Both the position numbers and the translations under genes were made by a program. Source: Streptomyces sp. NBC_01669 (lineage in GTDB: Bacteria; Actinomycetota; Actinomycetes; Streptomycetales; Streptomycetaceae). From it: a stretch of DNA of 64,000 nt. The DNA lies in NCBI RefSeq assembly GCF_026339735.1, contig NZ_JAPEQG010000001.1:1302001-1366000 (forward strand). Direction: 5' to 3'. Position 1 is the first letter of the stretch; each line of letters opens with the position of its first letter. Shown piece by piece: positions 34,774 through 43,666 of the stretch. A model generated the notes under the pieces. That model saw only the letters and a list, made by a program, of their open reading frames with translations, was not told the DNA's origin and ran no database searches.

Positions 34774-35363
34774 TCAGAGCGCGATGGTGCCGTTGTCCTC
34801 CCGTCGGTGGATGTGGCCGACGAGTTCCTGCGCCAGGGACTTGATCGTGTCGAGACCGGCCCGCCCCCAGGGGCTGGGCACGGTGTCGACGGCGCAGACC
34901 GCCCCCAGCGCGATGCCCGTACGGTCGATGAGCGGCGCCCCCAGATAGGAACGGATGCCTATGTCGTCGACGACCGGATTGCCGGCGAATCTCGGGTAGT
35001 CGCAGACGTCTTCCAGGACGAGCGCCTTCCGTCGTGCGACGACGTGCGGGCAGTAGCCGTGATCGAGGGCCACGTACCGACCGCCACGGCCGCTGCCCGC
35101 GGCCATGGCACCCAGTTCGCAACCGGTGTGCGTACCGGTCGGCGTGTGCAGTCCGGCGAAGAACTGCCGGTTCCCGTCGATGAAGTTGACCACGGAGAAA
35201 GGAACATCGGCCATTTCGGCCACCTTGTCCGCAAACGGGTCGAAGCTGTCGAACGACCCACCGGCCCGTTCCCCGAGCCCGAGCGTCCGAAGCCGCTGGG
35301 CGCGGACGGGGCATCGCGGTCGACGGGGGTCAGTAACAGCCGGCCGCTGGTGCGTCCGTTCAC
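34774..35363 (-). pseudogene. GAF-domain protein of the conservon, frameshifted
   Basis: A GTG at 35363 overlapping the GTPase stop (GTGA) begins VNGRTSGRLLLTPVDRDAP, but from about 35305 the sense continues in another frame as RLRTLGLGERAGG and then through the GAF domain (VNFIDGNRQFFAGLHTPTG, ALVLEDVCDYPRF, IRSYLGAPLIDRTG). One missing base near 35305 explains it. Starting inside the second frame at GTG 35223 gives 149 aa, but that cuts the conserved N terminus and lacks a good ribosome site. So the gene is broken, or the base is a sequencing error. Codon 10 is TTA, so an intact copy would depend on the rare bldA leucine tRNA. Fifth gene of the conservon. Confidence 0.75.
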
Positions 35364-36010
35364 GGGTGGGCTCCCAAGGTGGAGAGCGGGGCGGGGTCGG
35401 AGGTGGCGTTGATCAGATGCTGGACCAGAGTGACCAGCGCTCCGGTGCCCGAGTTCGCGATCCTGGCGTCACAGGGGACGACCGGCACCTCGGGCGGAAG
35501 GTCGAGCGCGGCCCGTACCTCGTCGGGGCCGTAGCGGTAGGCGCCGTCGAACTCGTTGACCGCGACGATGAATCCGATACCGCGCCGCTCGAAGAAGTCG
35601 ACCGCAGGGAAGCACTCCTCGAGCCGCCGGGTGTCGGCGAGCACGACCGCTCCCAGCGCACCCTGGGAGAGCTCGTCCCACATGAACCAGAAGCGCTCCT
35701 GGCCCGGGGTGCCGAACAGATAGAGCACGTGCTGCTCGTCGAGGGTGATGCGGCCGAAGTCCATGGCGACCGTCGTGGCGGTCTTCGACTCGATACCCTC
35801 CAGGCTGTCGGTCGCCGCACTGACCTGGGTCAACAGCTCCTCCGTGCTCAGCGGTGCGATCTCGCTGACGGCGCCCACGAACGTCGTCTTGCCGACGCCG
35901 AAGCCGCCCGCCACCAGGACCTTGAGCGCGACGGGGAAGCATTCGGGGCCCCCGGGGGCGTCGCCTCGGCCCGAGATGCCGGAGCCGTCAGAGCTGTCGT
36001 CGTAAGCCAT
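35360..36010 (-). CDS. cvnD: conservon GTPase CvnD
   Basis: 216-aa small Ras-like GTP-binding protein. The P-loop is GGFGVGKTT (35-43), G3 is TPGQERF (101-107), G4 is NEFD (152-155). CvnD proteins work with the histidine-kinase-like CvnA, the roadblock protein CvnB and the DUF742 protein CvnC as a membrane-associated switch that influences development and antibiotic production in Streptomyces. ATG 36010 lies inside the end of cvnC (23-base overlap). An upstream in-frame codon at 36052 is less likely. The start of the GAF gene overlaps this stop. Confidence 0.94.
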   Translation of the reverse strand: MAYDDSSDGSGISGRGDAPGGPECFPVALKVLVAGGFGVGKTTFVGAVSEIAPLSTEELLTQVSAATDSLEGIESKTATTVAMDFGRITLDEQHVLYLFGTPGQERFWFMWDELSQGALGAVVLADTRRLEECFPAVDFFERRGIGFIVAVNEFDGAYRYGPDEVRAALDLPPEVPVVPCDARIANSGTGALVTLVQHLINATSDPAPLSTLGAHP

Positions 36011-36365
36011 CGAGCACTGCCTCCAGCAGAGATCGGTCGGTGGGCATGTCATGGAAGGCGGGCGGATGCGCGGTGACTGCGCCGCAGTCGACCAGATCGG
36101 AGACGAGCACCTTGGTGACGACTGCGGGCAGTCGCAGATGTGCGGCGATCTCGGCCACCGACGTGGGCCCGCCGCACAGCCCGAGCGCCACGGAGTGCTC
36201 GGGGCCGAGATGCGTCTGCGGATCGGTGCCGGTGGCCCTCACCAGGGAGAGCAGATCGAGCACGGCGGTCGGACGGGTACGGCCGTTGCTCACGGTGTAC
36301 GGACGGATGAGCCGGCCCGCCGCGTCGTCGAGCAACGGCCCGTCGTGCGGGGCCGACACTCTCAC
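35988..36365 (-). CDS. cvnC: conservon DUF742 protein CvnC
   Basis: 125-aa DUF742 protein: RLIRPYTVSNGRTRP opening, LDLLSLV, and a winged-helix-like core (TSVAEIAAHLRLPAVVTKVLVSDLVDCGAV). GTG 36365 overlaps the cvnB stop (GTGA), the usual coupling in these operons. The open frame extends upstream only as a shadow of cvnB. It is thought to bind CvnD or CvnB; its exact role is unknown. Confidence 0.93.
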   Translation of the reverse strand: MRVSAPHDGPLLDDAAGRLIRPYTVSNGRTRPTAVLDLLSLVRATGTDPQTHLGPEHSVALGLCGGPTSVAEIAAHLRLPAVVTKVLVSDLVDCGAVTAHPPAFHDMPTDRSLLEAVLDGLRRQL

Positions 36366-36796
36366 AGCCCCGTGGTGCTCGGTGCCCCGGCCGCTTGCCT
36401 GGCCGGAGTATGCAGATACGGCCGGACGCTCTTGACCAGCATCGTCATCTCGTAGCCGAGCACCGCGGCATCTGCCTCGCGTCCGGCGAGGACAGCGAGA
36501 CAGGTACCGGAACCGGCGGTGGAGACGAAGAGCAACGTCGAGTCGAGCTCCACCACCACCTGCCGGACCTCCCCGTTGTCCCCGAAGCGCGCCCCGGCGC
36601 TGCGGCCGAGGGAGTACAGACCGGCGGCCAGCGCCGCCATATGGTCGGCGCTGTCCGCGTCCATGCCGTGGAGGGACTTCACCAGCCCGTCGGCGGAGAG
36701 CAGGACCGCGCTGCGCGTGTACGGCACGCGCTGTACCAGCCCGCTCAGCAGCCAGTCGAGGTCCGCGACCTGACCGGACGGCGTATCGGTCGTCAT
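36362..36796 (-). CDS. cvnB: conservon roadblock/LC7 protein CvnB
   Basis: 144-aa roadblock/LC7-fold protein (LDWLLSGLVQRVPYTRSAVLLSADGL, HMAALAAGLYSLGRSAGARF). Such proteins act as regulators or exchange factors for their partner GTPase, here CvnD. ATG 36796 follows GGAG and lies 7 bases after the cvnA stop. Confidence 0.94.
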   Translation of the reverse strand: MTTDTPSGQVADLDWLLSGLVQRVPYTRSAVLLSADGLVKSLHGMDADSADHMAALAAGLYSLGRSAGARFGDNGEVRQVVVELDSTLLFVSTAGSGTCLAVLAGREADAAVLGYEMTMLVKSVRPYLHTPARQAAGAPSTTGL

Positions 36797-36803
36797 GGTG
36801 CAT

Positions 36804-38678
36804 CTACTCCTTCAAAGTATTCGTTTCGAGGGGGTCCGGTTCGGGAGGGAGCGGGGAGGCGGTCGCGGTGGTTCCCCGGACGGGCAGCGGTTCGAGGGGC
36901 TGCCGGGCCGGCGGTCCGGACGCGTCGGGAGCGCTGTCCGGAGCCTGTGCGGTGTCGGCGTCCCCTTCGCTCCGGGCCTCGGCGAGCTCGATGCCCCGCC
37001 GGAATGACGCCATCAGCCCCGGGTCGTGCGGGGGGGGTTCTTCGTCCTCGGCACGGGGGGCGGGGGCTTCGCGCAGCTGCGGGACCAGGTGTTCCTGGTG
37101 CGCGCGCCTGGGGAGTTGGGGTCGGCCCATGGTGCCGCGCACGGTTCCGGGCTCCGGCTGGACGGCCAAAGGCGCGTCGTCCGGGCGCTGGATGCCGGGT
37201 CGGGCGTCGGCGGGGGTGGGCCGGCTGACACGCTCGACGCGCAGCGGCAGCAGCGGTCCCTCACCCTGCCTTCGCGGCTGCTGGGGCGTTTGGTGCAGGC
37301 GGAGCGGCTGACTGGGCACCTGGGCCTGCCGGTTCGGGGCCGGGCTCAGATTCCGCTGCTGCGCGGTGTCGTCCTGGGCCGGTGGCCGGTGTACGGGCCC
37401 GGGCGGCGGGACCGGGACGGCGTCGGCCGTGGTGGGTGCGTCGGGGTCGACGCCGAGCAGGGACTGCGGGAGTACCAGTACGGCCTGGGTGCCGCCGTAG
37501 ATGTTGCTCTGCAGTCGGACCGCGATGCCGTGCCTGCGGGCCAGCGATGCGACGACGAAAAGCCCGATCCGGCCGTCCTGGAGCAGATGGGCGACATTGA
37601 CCTGGTCGGGGTCGGCGAGCAGGGCGTTCATCCGCTTCTGCTCGTTGCCCGGCATGCCGAGCCCCCGGTCCTCGACCTCCAGGGCCAGCCCGGCGGTGAC
37701 GTGCTGGGCCCGCAGCAGCACCTGGGTGTGCGGGGCGGAGAACACGGTGGCGTTCTCGACGAGTTCGGCCAGCAGATGGATCACATCGGCCACGGCGTGA
37801 CCGCGCAGGGTGCCGTCGATCGGCGGCACCAGTTTGACCCGCGGATACTGCTCGACCTCGGCGATCGCCGAGCGCAGCACCTCGGTCGTGGTGACCGGGT
37901 TGCTCCACTGGCGCCGGGAGACGGCTCCCCCGAGTACGGCGAGGTTCTCGGCGTGCCTGCGGATGCGGGTGGCGAGGTGATCGACCTGGAAGAGGCCCTT
38001 GAGGAGATCGGGGTCCTCGACCTCGTGCTCCAGCTCGTCGAGCAGCTGGATCTCCCGGTGGACGAGGGACTGCAGGCGGCGGGCGAGATTGACGAAGACC
38101 TCGACCCGCTGTTCCTCGCCGGAGTTGTTGCTGAGCCGGGCTGCCTGGACGACGGCGGCGACGGCCCCTTCGTGCGACCGGCCCATTTCCTGGGCGAGCA
38201 GGTCGAAGGCGTCGCTGCCGGCGGCGACGGGCCGCGGGGGGCGCCGCGCCGGCACCGGCCGTCCGTTGCGGAGCTGCTCCACCAGCCGCTGCAGGTCGGC
38301 CTGGTCCTGGGCACTGGCACGGCGCAGCGCCAGACAGCGGCCGAGGACGGTGGTCGTGACCCGGTTGGCGCCAAGGAATGCGGCGACCACGGCGGCGACG
38401 GCCAGCGCCCCGGATCCGCCCAGCGCGGTCCAGAGCTGGATGGTCGGGCGGGTACCTGTGGAACGGATGGTGAAGATGACGGCTGCGGCACCGCTCAGCA
38501 CCGCGGCGATGGCCGGGAGCAGGGTGGTACGCAGGATCTGTGGGCGCATGCGGGCGTCAGGAGATGGCTGTGCGGCGCGCGGCCTGGCCGCGGCCGAGTG
38601 GGAACGGGCAACCGGTCGGCCGTGCCGCGCGCCCTCTCGGCGTTCCGGTCGCGCTTCAGGTGCGCGAAGTTGAGACAT
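36804..38678 (-). CDS. cvnA: conservon sensor histidine-kinase-like protein CvnA
   Basis: 624-aa membrane protein. Two transmembrane helices (about 50-68 and 80-101) are followed by a nitrate/sulfonate-sensor-type helical linker and an HATPase domain with N-box LAELVENA (N309) and G1 box DRGLGM. The classical phospho-acceptor His region is replaced by the conservon form, so it may bind ATP without canonical two-component phosphotransfer. The C-terminal 230 residues are Pro-, Arg- and Gln-rich and probably disordered. ATG 38678 has GAGGACG upstream and is preferred over 38729. Confidence 0.92.
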   Translation of the reverse strand: MSQLRAPEARPERREGARHGRPVARSHSAAARPRAAQPSPDARMRPQILRTTLLPAIAAVLSGAAAVIFTIRSTGTRPTIQLWTALGGSGALAVAAVVAAFLGANRVTTTVLGRCLALRRASAQDQADLQRLVEQLRNGRPVPARRPPRPVAAGSDAFDLLAQEMGRSHEGAVAAVVQAARLSNNSGEEQRVEVFVNLARRLQSLVHREIQLLDELEHEVEDPDLLKGLFQVDHLATRIRRHAENLAVLGGAVSRRQWSNPVTTTEVLRSAIAEVEQYPRVKLVPPIDGTLRGHAVADVIHLLAELVENATVFSAPHTQVLLRAQHVTAGLALEVEDRGLGMPGNEQKRMNALLADPDQVNVAHLLQDGRIGLFVVASLARRHGIAVRLQSNIYGGTQAVLVLPQSLLGVDPDAPTTADAVPVPPPGPVHRPPAQDDTAQQRNLSPAPNRQAQVPSQPLRLHQTPQQPRRQGEGPLLPLRVERVSRPTPADARPGIQRPDDAPLAVQPEPGTVRGTMGRPQLPRRAHQEHLVPQLREAPAPRAEDEEPPPHDPGLMASFRRGIELAEARSEGDADTAQAPDSAPDASGPPARQPLEPLPVRGTTATASPLPPEPDPLETNTLKE

Positions 38679-39277
38679 CAGCGTCCTCGGTACATGGGGC
38701 ACCAGGAATCGGCGTTCATACGGTGGCACCTACGGTGGTCGGTCAGGCTCGGGTCAACGCTCGGGCAAGCTCGAACGATATGAGCCCAGCGTTGACCACC
38801 GGCCACACACAGTAGTCGCCAATCGGGCTCCCGCGACGGGCAGTTGTCAAACTTGCCCGCGATCCGTCCCGCTCTGGTATGAGCTCTCGCACAAGAGACC
38901 GATAACGCCGCATTGACACGGGTCGCCCAGCAGCCTGACCGCCGGGTGCGACGGACCGACGGACCGACGGACGCGCGCGAACGGCCCGGTCGACGGTCGC
39001 GGCGGCCAGTGGGTGCAGTTCGGTCTGGACACACTTGCCGTGGCCGGGAACGAACCGGAACCGCATCCCGATGGTGACCCGTTCGCAGCCGGCCACCCCA
39101 AGTCCCTGGAGCTACGCCACACTGCTCCTGCAGTCACGCAGCCGCCGCTGCCTCACCGGCGAGACCGATGGCCGTAGTCGAGCCTCGACCGGCAGCGGAC
39201 GCTCGGAGGATCCTGGGCGGTTCCTCGCCACGGGGCGCCCGCCGCCAGGTGACCTCGGGCGCCCGGTGCGACTGCTG
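38679..39277. other. intergenic region, no gene supported
   Basis: About 600 bases between the start of cvnA and the end of the secreted-protein gene at 39278. Several open frames cross it on both strands, but none has convincing codon bias, a ribosome site or recognisable sequence. It must hold the cvnA promoter and, at its right end, a terminator hairpin. Confidence 0.6.
39233..39264 (-). terminator. terminator after secreted-protein gene
   Basis: Perfect 9-bp repeat GGGCGCCCG with its complement (39233-39241 and 39256-39264), 14-base loop, 14 bases beyond the stop of the minus-strand gene ending at 39278. Confidence 0.5.
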
Positions 39278-40717
39278 TCACCTCACGTTGAGCGCCGTGT
39301 CGTCGATGACGAACGAGGTCTGGAGCATGGAGCCCTCGACGCCGGTGAACTTGATGGTCACGGTCTGGCCCGCGTAGCTGCTGAGGTCGAAGCTGCGCAG
39401 AGTGTAGCCGCCGACGGCGTTGAGGTTGGAGTAGGTGGCGAGGGTGCCGAGCACGGTGCCGGAGCTGTTGAGCACCTGGGCCTTGAGGGTGTCGTAGGCG
39501 GTGCTGGTGGTGGTCTCGGCGGTGTCGATGTGGAGGTAGAAGCTGAGGGTGGCGGCGCAGCCGGACGGGATGGTGACGGACTGGGAGAGGGTGTCGGTGG
39601 TCGCTGAGCCGTAGCCGCCGAGCCAGGCCTTGTAGGAGCCGGTGCGGGCGGCCTCGCTGCTGCTCGTGGTGATGACGCCGCTGCTCGCGGTCCAGGAGGT
39701 GTTGCCGGACTCAAAGCCGGGATTGGCGAGCAGTTGGGCGGCGGTGCAGGTACCGGTGCCGCCGCCGCCGCTGCTGCCGGAGAGCCACTCGGTGGCGTTG
39801 AGGGCGAGGGTGGCGTTGGTGGCGCCGGAGTCGTTCCAGCCGTCGTACAGAGTGTTGCCGGACTGGCCGGTGCCGTCATCGATCGGCGAGCTGTCGCCCC
39901 AGAAGGCGACGCGGCCGCTGCCGAAGGTGCTGGTGGCGAAGAAGGCGCCGGTGTTGCCGGAGTACCCGGTGCGGTAGAGCAGGCCCTTGACGCTGGAGTT
40001 GTCGGCCGGCTTGAGGGTGGCGGTCGTACCGCTGGCGATGAGGCTCTTGGTCACCGTGCCGAAGGAGCCGTGCAGCACCGCGTTGGTGCTGTCGGTGATT
40101 GCCGCCGGGTAGTCGGAGCTGATGCTGAGCGAGTCGACGGAGAAGCCGAACGGGTCGGTGCTGTCGACGGTGTTGTTGGTCATCAGGTCGTTGATGATCT
40201 CGACCGCGTCCTCACCGTCGCTGTTGCGGTCGGCGCCGGTGTGGTCGGAGATCAGGAACAGGCCGCCGCCGTTCTTCACGAAGTTCATGACGGCGGTCTT
40301 CTCCGCCGCGGTGAGCAGAACGTTCGGCTCGGGCAGCACGAAGGTGTCGAAGTTCATCAGGTCGGTTGCGCTGGTGGTGCCGTAAGTGATCGAGCTGCCC
40401 GACGGCAGCGTCTTCAGGCTGTACTTGCCGGTCTTCTGCAGGGCCACGCCCCAGGAGGAGAGGGCGCCGGTCCAGGAAGTCTCCGAAGTGGGGCTGGAGT
40501 TCTGGCCCAGAGGGTCCGGCTGGCTGGTGCTGATGATCCAGTCCGCGTTGCCGGCCGTCTCGGCGTGTGCGTTGTCGAACAGCACGCGGTTGGTGGTGGC
40601 TGCGGTGGCGGTGGGGGCGGCGTGAACCGCCTGGACGGCGGTGCCGGCGGCGAGAACGCCCAGAACGGCCATACCGCTGACGAGCCTGCGACGAGGGGAC
40701 TTACCGGATCCAAGCAT
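39278..40717 (-). CDS. secreted protein with GATase-like domain and C-terminal carbohydrate-binding-like module
   Basis: 479-aa exported protein with a signal peptide (about 1-40). The N-terminal domain (about 42-315) has [19 protein letters not shown] and [19 protein letters not shown], resembling a DUF4350/class-I-glutamine-amidotransferase-like fold. A Gly/Ser linker ([10 protein letters not shown]) leads to a beta-sandwich module (about 335-479: [32 protein letters not shown]) like those that bind sugars or aid adhesion. No catalytic triad is obvious, so an enzymatic role is open. ATG 40717 follows GGAGGT. It stands alone, and its Ser/Thr/Asn-rich composition suggests glycosylation or surface exposure. 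Confidence 0.8.
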   Translation of the reverse strand: MLGSGKSPRRRLVSGMAVLGVLAAGTAVQAVHAAPTATAATTNRVLFDNAHAETAGNADWIISTSQPDPLGQNSSPTSETSWTGALSSWGVALQKTGKYSLKTLPSGSSITYGTTSATDLMNFDTFVLPEPNVLLTAAEKTAVMNFVKNGGGLFLISDHTGADRNSDGEDAVEIINDLMTNNTVDSTDPFGFSVDSLSISSDYPAAITDSTNAVLHGSFGTVTKSLIASGTTATLKPADNSSVKGLLYRTGYSGNTGAFFATSTFGSGRVAFWGDSSPIDDGTGQSGNTLYDGWNDSGATNATLALNATEWLSGSSGGGGTGTCTAAQLLANPGFESGNTSWTASSGVITTSSSEAARTGSYKAWLGGYGSATTDTLSQSVTIPSGCAATLSFYLHIDTAETTTSTAYDTLKAQVLNSSGTVLGTLATYSNLNAVGGYTLRSFDLSSYAGQTVTIKFTGVEGSMLQTSFVIDDTALNVR

Positions 40718-41087
40718 CCGTCATACCTCCGGGAGGGGTTGATCTACGAGGGCACAGCCGCTGGGTACTGAATTCTTCGCGCGTAGAACAATGGCTGGGA
40801 TGCGACCTGGCAACAGAACGTTTAAGCGTACATGACAAACAGCTGCAAGGAAGAGCCCCCGCGCTCAATGGGTGACCGGGCGAATCGACCCCACGCCGCT
40901 GGGTGCGGTGCGGGGTCGTGGCAGTTGTCGTGGAGTCTCGGGCCTCAGTGCGCCCTTGCGCTCCCCCATCCGCCGCCAGAAGGTACCTCTTCCGAAGACC
41001 ACGACCACTGGCCTGCTGACGCACTACCAGATGGAGTTGCCTCCTTGACGCATCCGAGCGGCTTTCGCGAGATCGTCCACGCCGGCA
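40718..41087. other. intergenic region, no gene supported
   Basis: About 370 bases between the divergently placed end of the metallo-hydrolase gene and the start of the secreted-protein gene. Short frames exist but lack codon bias or recognisable content. It is moderately AT-rich near 40790-40850, where the promoter of the secreted-protein gene probably lies. Confidence 0.55.
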
Positions 41088-42284
41088 TCACCGCTCCCCC
41101 GCAAGGTCGAGATCACCCCGGGCGGCCGACGCAGTATCCGGCACCTCGGAGCGGCGCCACGGGTGCGCAATAGGCGCGGACACCGCGCGCCACCAGGGGT
41201 CCGTGGGGAGCATCCCCGCCGGCTCGAAGGGTTCGCCGGGCCGGGGGAACGCCACCGCCTGCCCGACCTCCGCAGCAGCATCCTTCGTCCCCTCCCCCGG
41301 CTCGGCCCACGGGTGCGGGGCCAGATTGAACGTGGCCCAGTGGATCGGCAGCATCGCTCCGAGCGGCTCCCCGCCCTGGAGGTCCAGATGGGCTCGCATG
41401 CCCTCCGCCGGTGTCATATGGATGTCGGGCCAGTACTCGGAGTAGGCGCCGATCTGAATCATCGTCGCGTCGAACGGGCCGTGCTCGGCGCCGATGTCCT
41501 TGAAACCGGGGAAGTAGCCGGTGTCACCGCTGTGGTAGATCCGGTGCTCCGGGCCCGCGACGGCCCAGGACGCCCAGAGGGTGTGCTGCTGGTTGCGCAG
41601 GCCGCGCCCGCAGAAGTGCCGGGCGGGGGTCGCGGTCAGACTGATCCCCGCGATGTGCGTGGTCTCGTTCCAGTCGAGCTCGCGGATCCGGTCGGCGGAA
41701 ACGCCCCAGCGCTCCAGATGGGCGCCGACGCCGAGCGGCACGGCGAAGACCGTGTCCGTGCCCGCCAGGGACTGGATCGTCGGCAGGTCGAGGTGGTCGT
41801 AATGATCGTGGGAGATGACGACCACGTCGACCGGGCCGAGCGCGGCCAGCGGCAGCGGGACGGGGTGCAGCCGCTTGGGCCCGGCGAACGCGAAAGGCGA
41901 GCATCGCTCGCCCCACACCGGGTCGAAGAGCACCCGGCGGCCGTCGATCTCGGCCAGCACGCTCGAATGCCCCATCCAGGTGAGCCGCAGCCCCGTGACG
42001 GGCGGCGCGGCGAGGTCGGCGAGCGTGGTGGCGTGGACGGGTACCGTGCCGGTCGGCGTCCGGCGGGCCCTCTCCTCCTTGCGGAAGAAGACCTTCGCGA
42101 ACTCCAGCATGGAGCCGGACGGCCTGCTCCGCGCCCCCATGGGGTTCTGGAAGACGCCGTCGGCGAAGTTGGGTGAGCGCCGGATGCGCTCCATGCGGTC
42201 GCCGTCGGGGTCGGCGCCGAATGCGGCAGGTCGCAGCGTACGGAGCCGGGTGCGGAGCGGGTGCAGGGAGTCAGCGCCGGTCAC
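41088..42284 (-). CDS. metallo-beta-lactamase-fold hydrolase, NAPE-PLD/UlaG-like
   Basis: 398-aa metallo-hydrolase. Visible elements are LTWMGHSSVLAEIDGRRVLFDPVWG, the metal site SHDHYDHLD, further His in ARHFCGRG and YHSGDTGYFPGF, and a late LPIHWATF. The layout matches the N-acyl-phosphatidylethanolamine-hydrolysing phospholipase D-like group, which is widespread in bacteria with mostly unknown substrates. GTG 42284 has AGGAG about six bases before it. A single gene, divergent from nothing obvious and followed by a gap. Confidence 0.88.
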   Translation of the reverse strand: MTGADSLHPLRTRLRTLRPAAFGADPDGDRMERIRRSPNFADGVFQNPMGARSRPSGSMLEFAKVFFRKEERARRTPTGTVPVHATTLADLAAPPVTGLRLTWMGHSSVLAEIDGRRVLFDPVWGERCSPFAFAGPKRLHPVPLPLAALGPVDVVVISHDHYDHLDLPTIQSLAGTDTVFAVPLGVGAHLERWGVSADRIRELDWNETTHIAGISLTATPARHFCGRGLRNQQHTLWASWAVAGPEHRIYHSGDTGYFPGFKDIGAEHGPFDATMIQIGAYSEYWPDIHMTPAEGMRAHLDLQGGEPLGAMLPIHWATFNLAPHPWAEPGEGTKDAAAEVGQAVAFPRPGEPFEPAGMLPTDPWWRAVSAPIAHPWRRSEVPDTASAARGDLDLAGER

Positions 42285-42383
42285 AACATCTCCTGAGGGA
42301 GTCGGTGTCGTTTCATTATGAGCAGGGGGTACGACGGTGCGAGTACGGAACGGCCAGGGGAATGAAGGCCGGACCCCGCCACC

Positions 42384-42824
42384 TCAGCCACGCGGCTGCC
42401 CGTACACATGCTCCACGTGCAGTCGCAGGACGATCCGCCGGTCGCGGACCATGGCACTGCGGTAGCCGTCCCAGTCGGGGTGCTCGCCCTGCACGTCGCG
42501 GTAGAGCGTGATCAGCTCCTCCACGGTCGCATCGTGCGGATCGACGGCGACCGGCGACAGCTCGGCGGTCCCGTCCGCGACCGTCCAGGCCCAGCGATCC
42601 TTGCTCGTGACGTGGTAGCTCGCCCTGGGATCGCGCCGGAGGTTCCGCGTCTTCGCCCTGCCCTCGGTGATCGAGACGCGGATGATGCGCTCCTCGGGAT
42701 AGTAGAAGTGATTGACATTGGACAGCTGGGGCCGGCCGTCCCGCTTCAGCGTCACGAGCACCCCGCCGTCCTCCTCGGCGATCAGCCGGAGAAGCGCGTC
42801 CTTCTCTGCATCGATTCCCGTCAT
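42384..42824 (-). CDS. PPOX-class (F420/FMN split-barrel) oxidoreductase
   Basis: 146-aa pyridoxamine-phosphate-oxidase-like split-barrel protein: GGVLVTLKRDGRPQLSNVNHFYY, IIRVSITEGRAKTRNLRRDPRASYHV, and the closing VLRLHVEHVYGQPRG. It resembles Rv1155-type F420-dependent reductases. The cofactor is inferred from the family and from the richness of F420 enzymes in actinomycetes. ATG 42824 is chosen; the long frame upstream is the shadow of the divergent AhpD-like gene. The promoter region is shared with that gene. Confidence 0.87.
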   Translation of the reverse strand: MTGIDAEKDALLRLIAEEDGGVLVTLKRDGRPQLSNVNHFYYPEERIIRVSITEGRAKTRNLRRDPRASYHVTSKDRWAWTVADGTAELSPVAVDPHDATVEELITLYRDVQGEHPDWDGYRSAMVRDRRIVLRLHVEHVYGQPRG

Positions 42825-42984
42825 GCCGGAACCAACGTCCGCACCCGTCGCAGGATTCCGCGATCGGCCGCTGTCCGATGTCACATCCGGCAGCCCTCGC
42901 CCGTCGCATCCGTGACAGCAGCCGCCGCCGGCACCCCCAAGGAACCGCGCGGCGGGCTCGGAACCGAACCGAAGGAGACCCGTC

Positions 42985-43548
42985 ATGACCGCCCGTATCT
43001 CGCTCGACCCGCCCCGCAGCCTCCTCTTCCGCACCGTGTCGTGGTACTCGAACCGAACGTTCGGGAAGGTCATCGATCCCGTACGGGCCACCGCCCACCA
43101 CACCAGGGTGCTGTGGGCCGGGCTCCGCTTCGAGCTGGCCGTGGGCCGGTGGAAGGCGCTGGACCCGCAGTTCAAGGCCCTTGCGGTGATGACGTCCGCG
43201 GCGACCGTGGGCTGCAGCTGGTGCATGGACTTCGGCTACTGGGAGAACCACCGGCACGGGATGGACCCGCGCAAACTGCGCGAGGTGCCGGTGTGGCGGG
43301 ACAGCGAGGCGTACACACCGCGGGAGCGTGACGTCATGGAGTACGCGGAGGCGATGAGCCTCACCCCGCCGGAGGTCACGGACGAGCTGGTGGACCGGCT
43401 CAGGACCGCGCTCGGCGAGAAGGCCCTGGTGGAGCTGACGACCATGGTCGCCGTGGAGAACATGCGCTCGCGGACGAACTCCGCACTGGGTCTGACCAGC
43501 CAGGGTTTCAAGGACGAGTGCGAGGTGCCGCGCCCCGCCGCCCCCTGA
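42985..43548 (+). CDS. AhpD-like carboxymuconolactone decarboxylase-family protein
   Basis: 187-aa all-helical protein of the carboxymuconolactone decarboxylase/AhpD superfamily. The redox pair C77-x2-C80 lies in VGCSWCMDFG, followed by YWENHRHG with the usual downstream His. A peroxidase or disulfide-reductase role is likely. GAAGGAG precedes ATG 42985. Divergent from the PPOX gene, together a possible redox pair. In Streptomyces such genes often follow ECF sigma factors; none is adjacent here. Confidence 0.88.
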   Translation: MTARISLDPPRSLLFRTVSWYSNRTFGKVIDPVRATAHHTRVLWAGLRFELAVGRWKALDPQFKALAVMTSAATVGCSWCMDFGYWENHRHGMDPRKLREVPVWRDSEAYTPRERDVMEYAEAMSLTPPEVTDELVDRLRTALGEKALVELTTMVAVENMRSRTNSALGLTSQGFKDECEVPRPAAP

Positions 43549-43563
43549 CGGTCGCACCTCAGC

Positions 43564-43638
43564 TACTGAACACCGATTCAGTAAAGATCACATTGACAGG
43601 GGCGTCCCCGCCTCCCAATACTGACTGGCGATTCAGTA
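43564..43638 (+). promoter_or_regulatory. promoter with twin 20-bp operators before the ThDP/dehydrogenase operon
   Basis: Two copies of TACTGA(A/C)-N6-TTCAGTA stand at 43564-43583 and 43619-43638, 55 bases apart. Between and across them is a good sigma-70-type promoter: TTGACA at 43593-43598 and AATACT at 43617-43622 with an 18-base spacer. The second palindrome covers the -10 box and start point, so a bound repressor would block transcription, and looping between sites is possible. No regulator gene is adjacent; the TetR at 50508 is one candidate. Confidence 0.75.
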
Positions 43639-43666
43639 AATCGACCTGTTGGTGGAGGGAGGCAGT

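Noticed and set aside
35988..36803. 271-aa version of CvnC
   Set aside because: The upstream half is a shadow of cvnB; GTGA coupling at 36365 and the known family length give 125 aa.
38847..39137. Short overlapping frames in the cvnA upstream region
   Set aside because: Several frames of similar length exist on both strands and none shows codon bias, homology recognisable by eye or a ribosome site.
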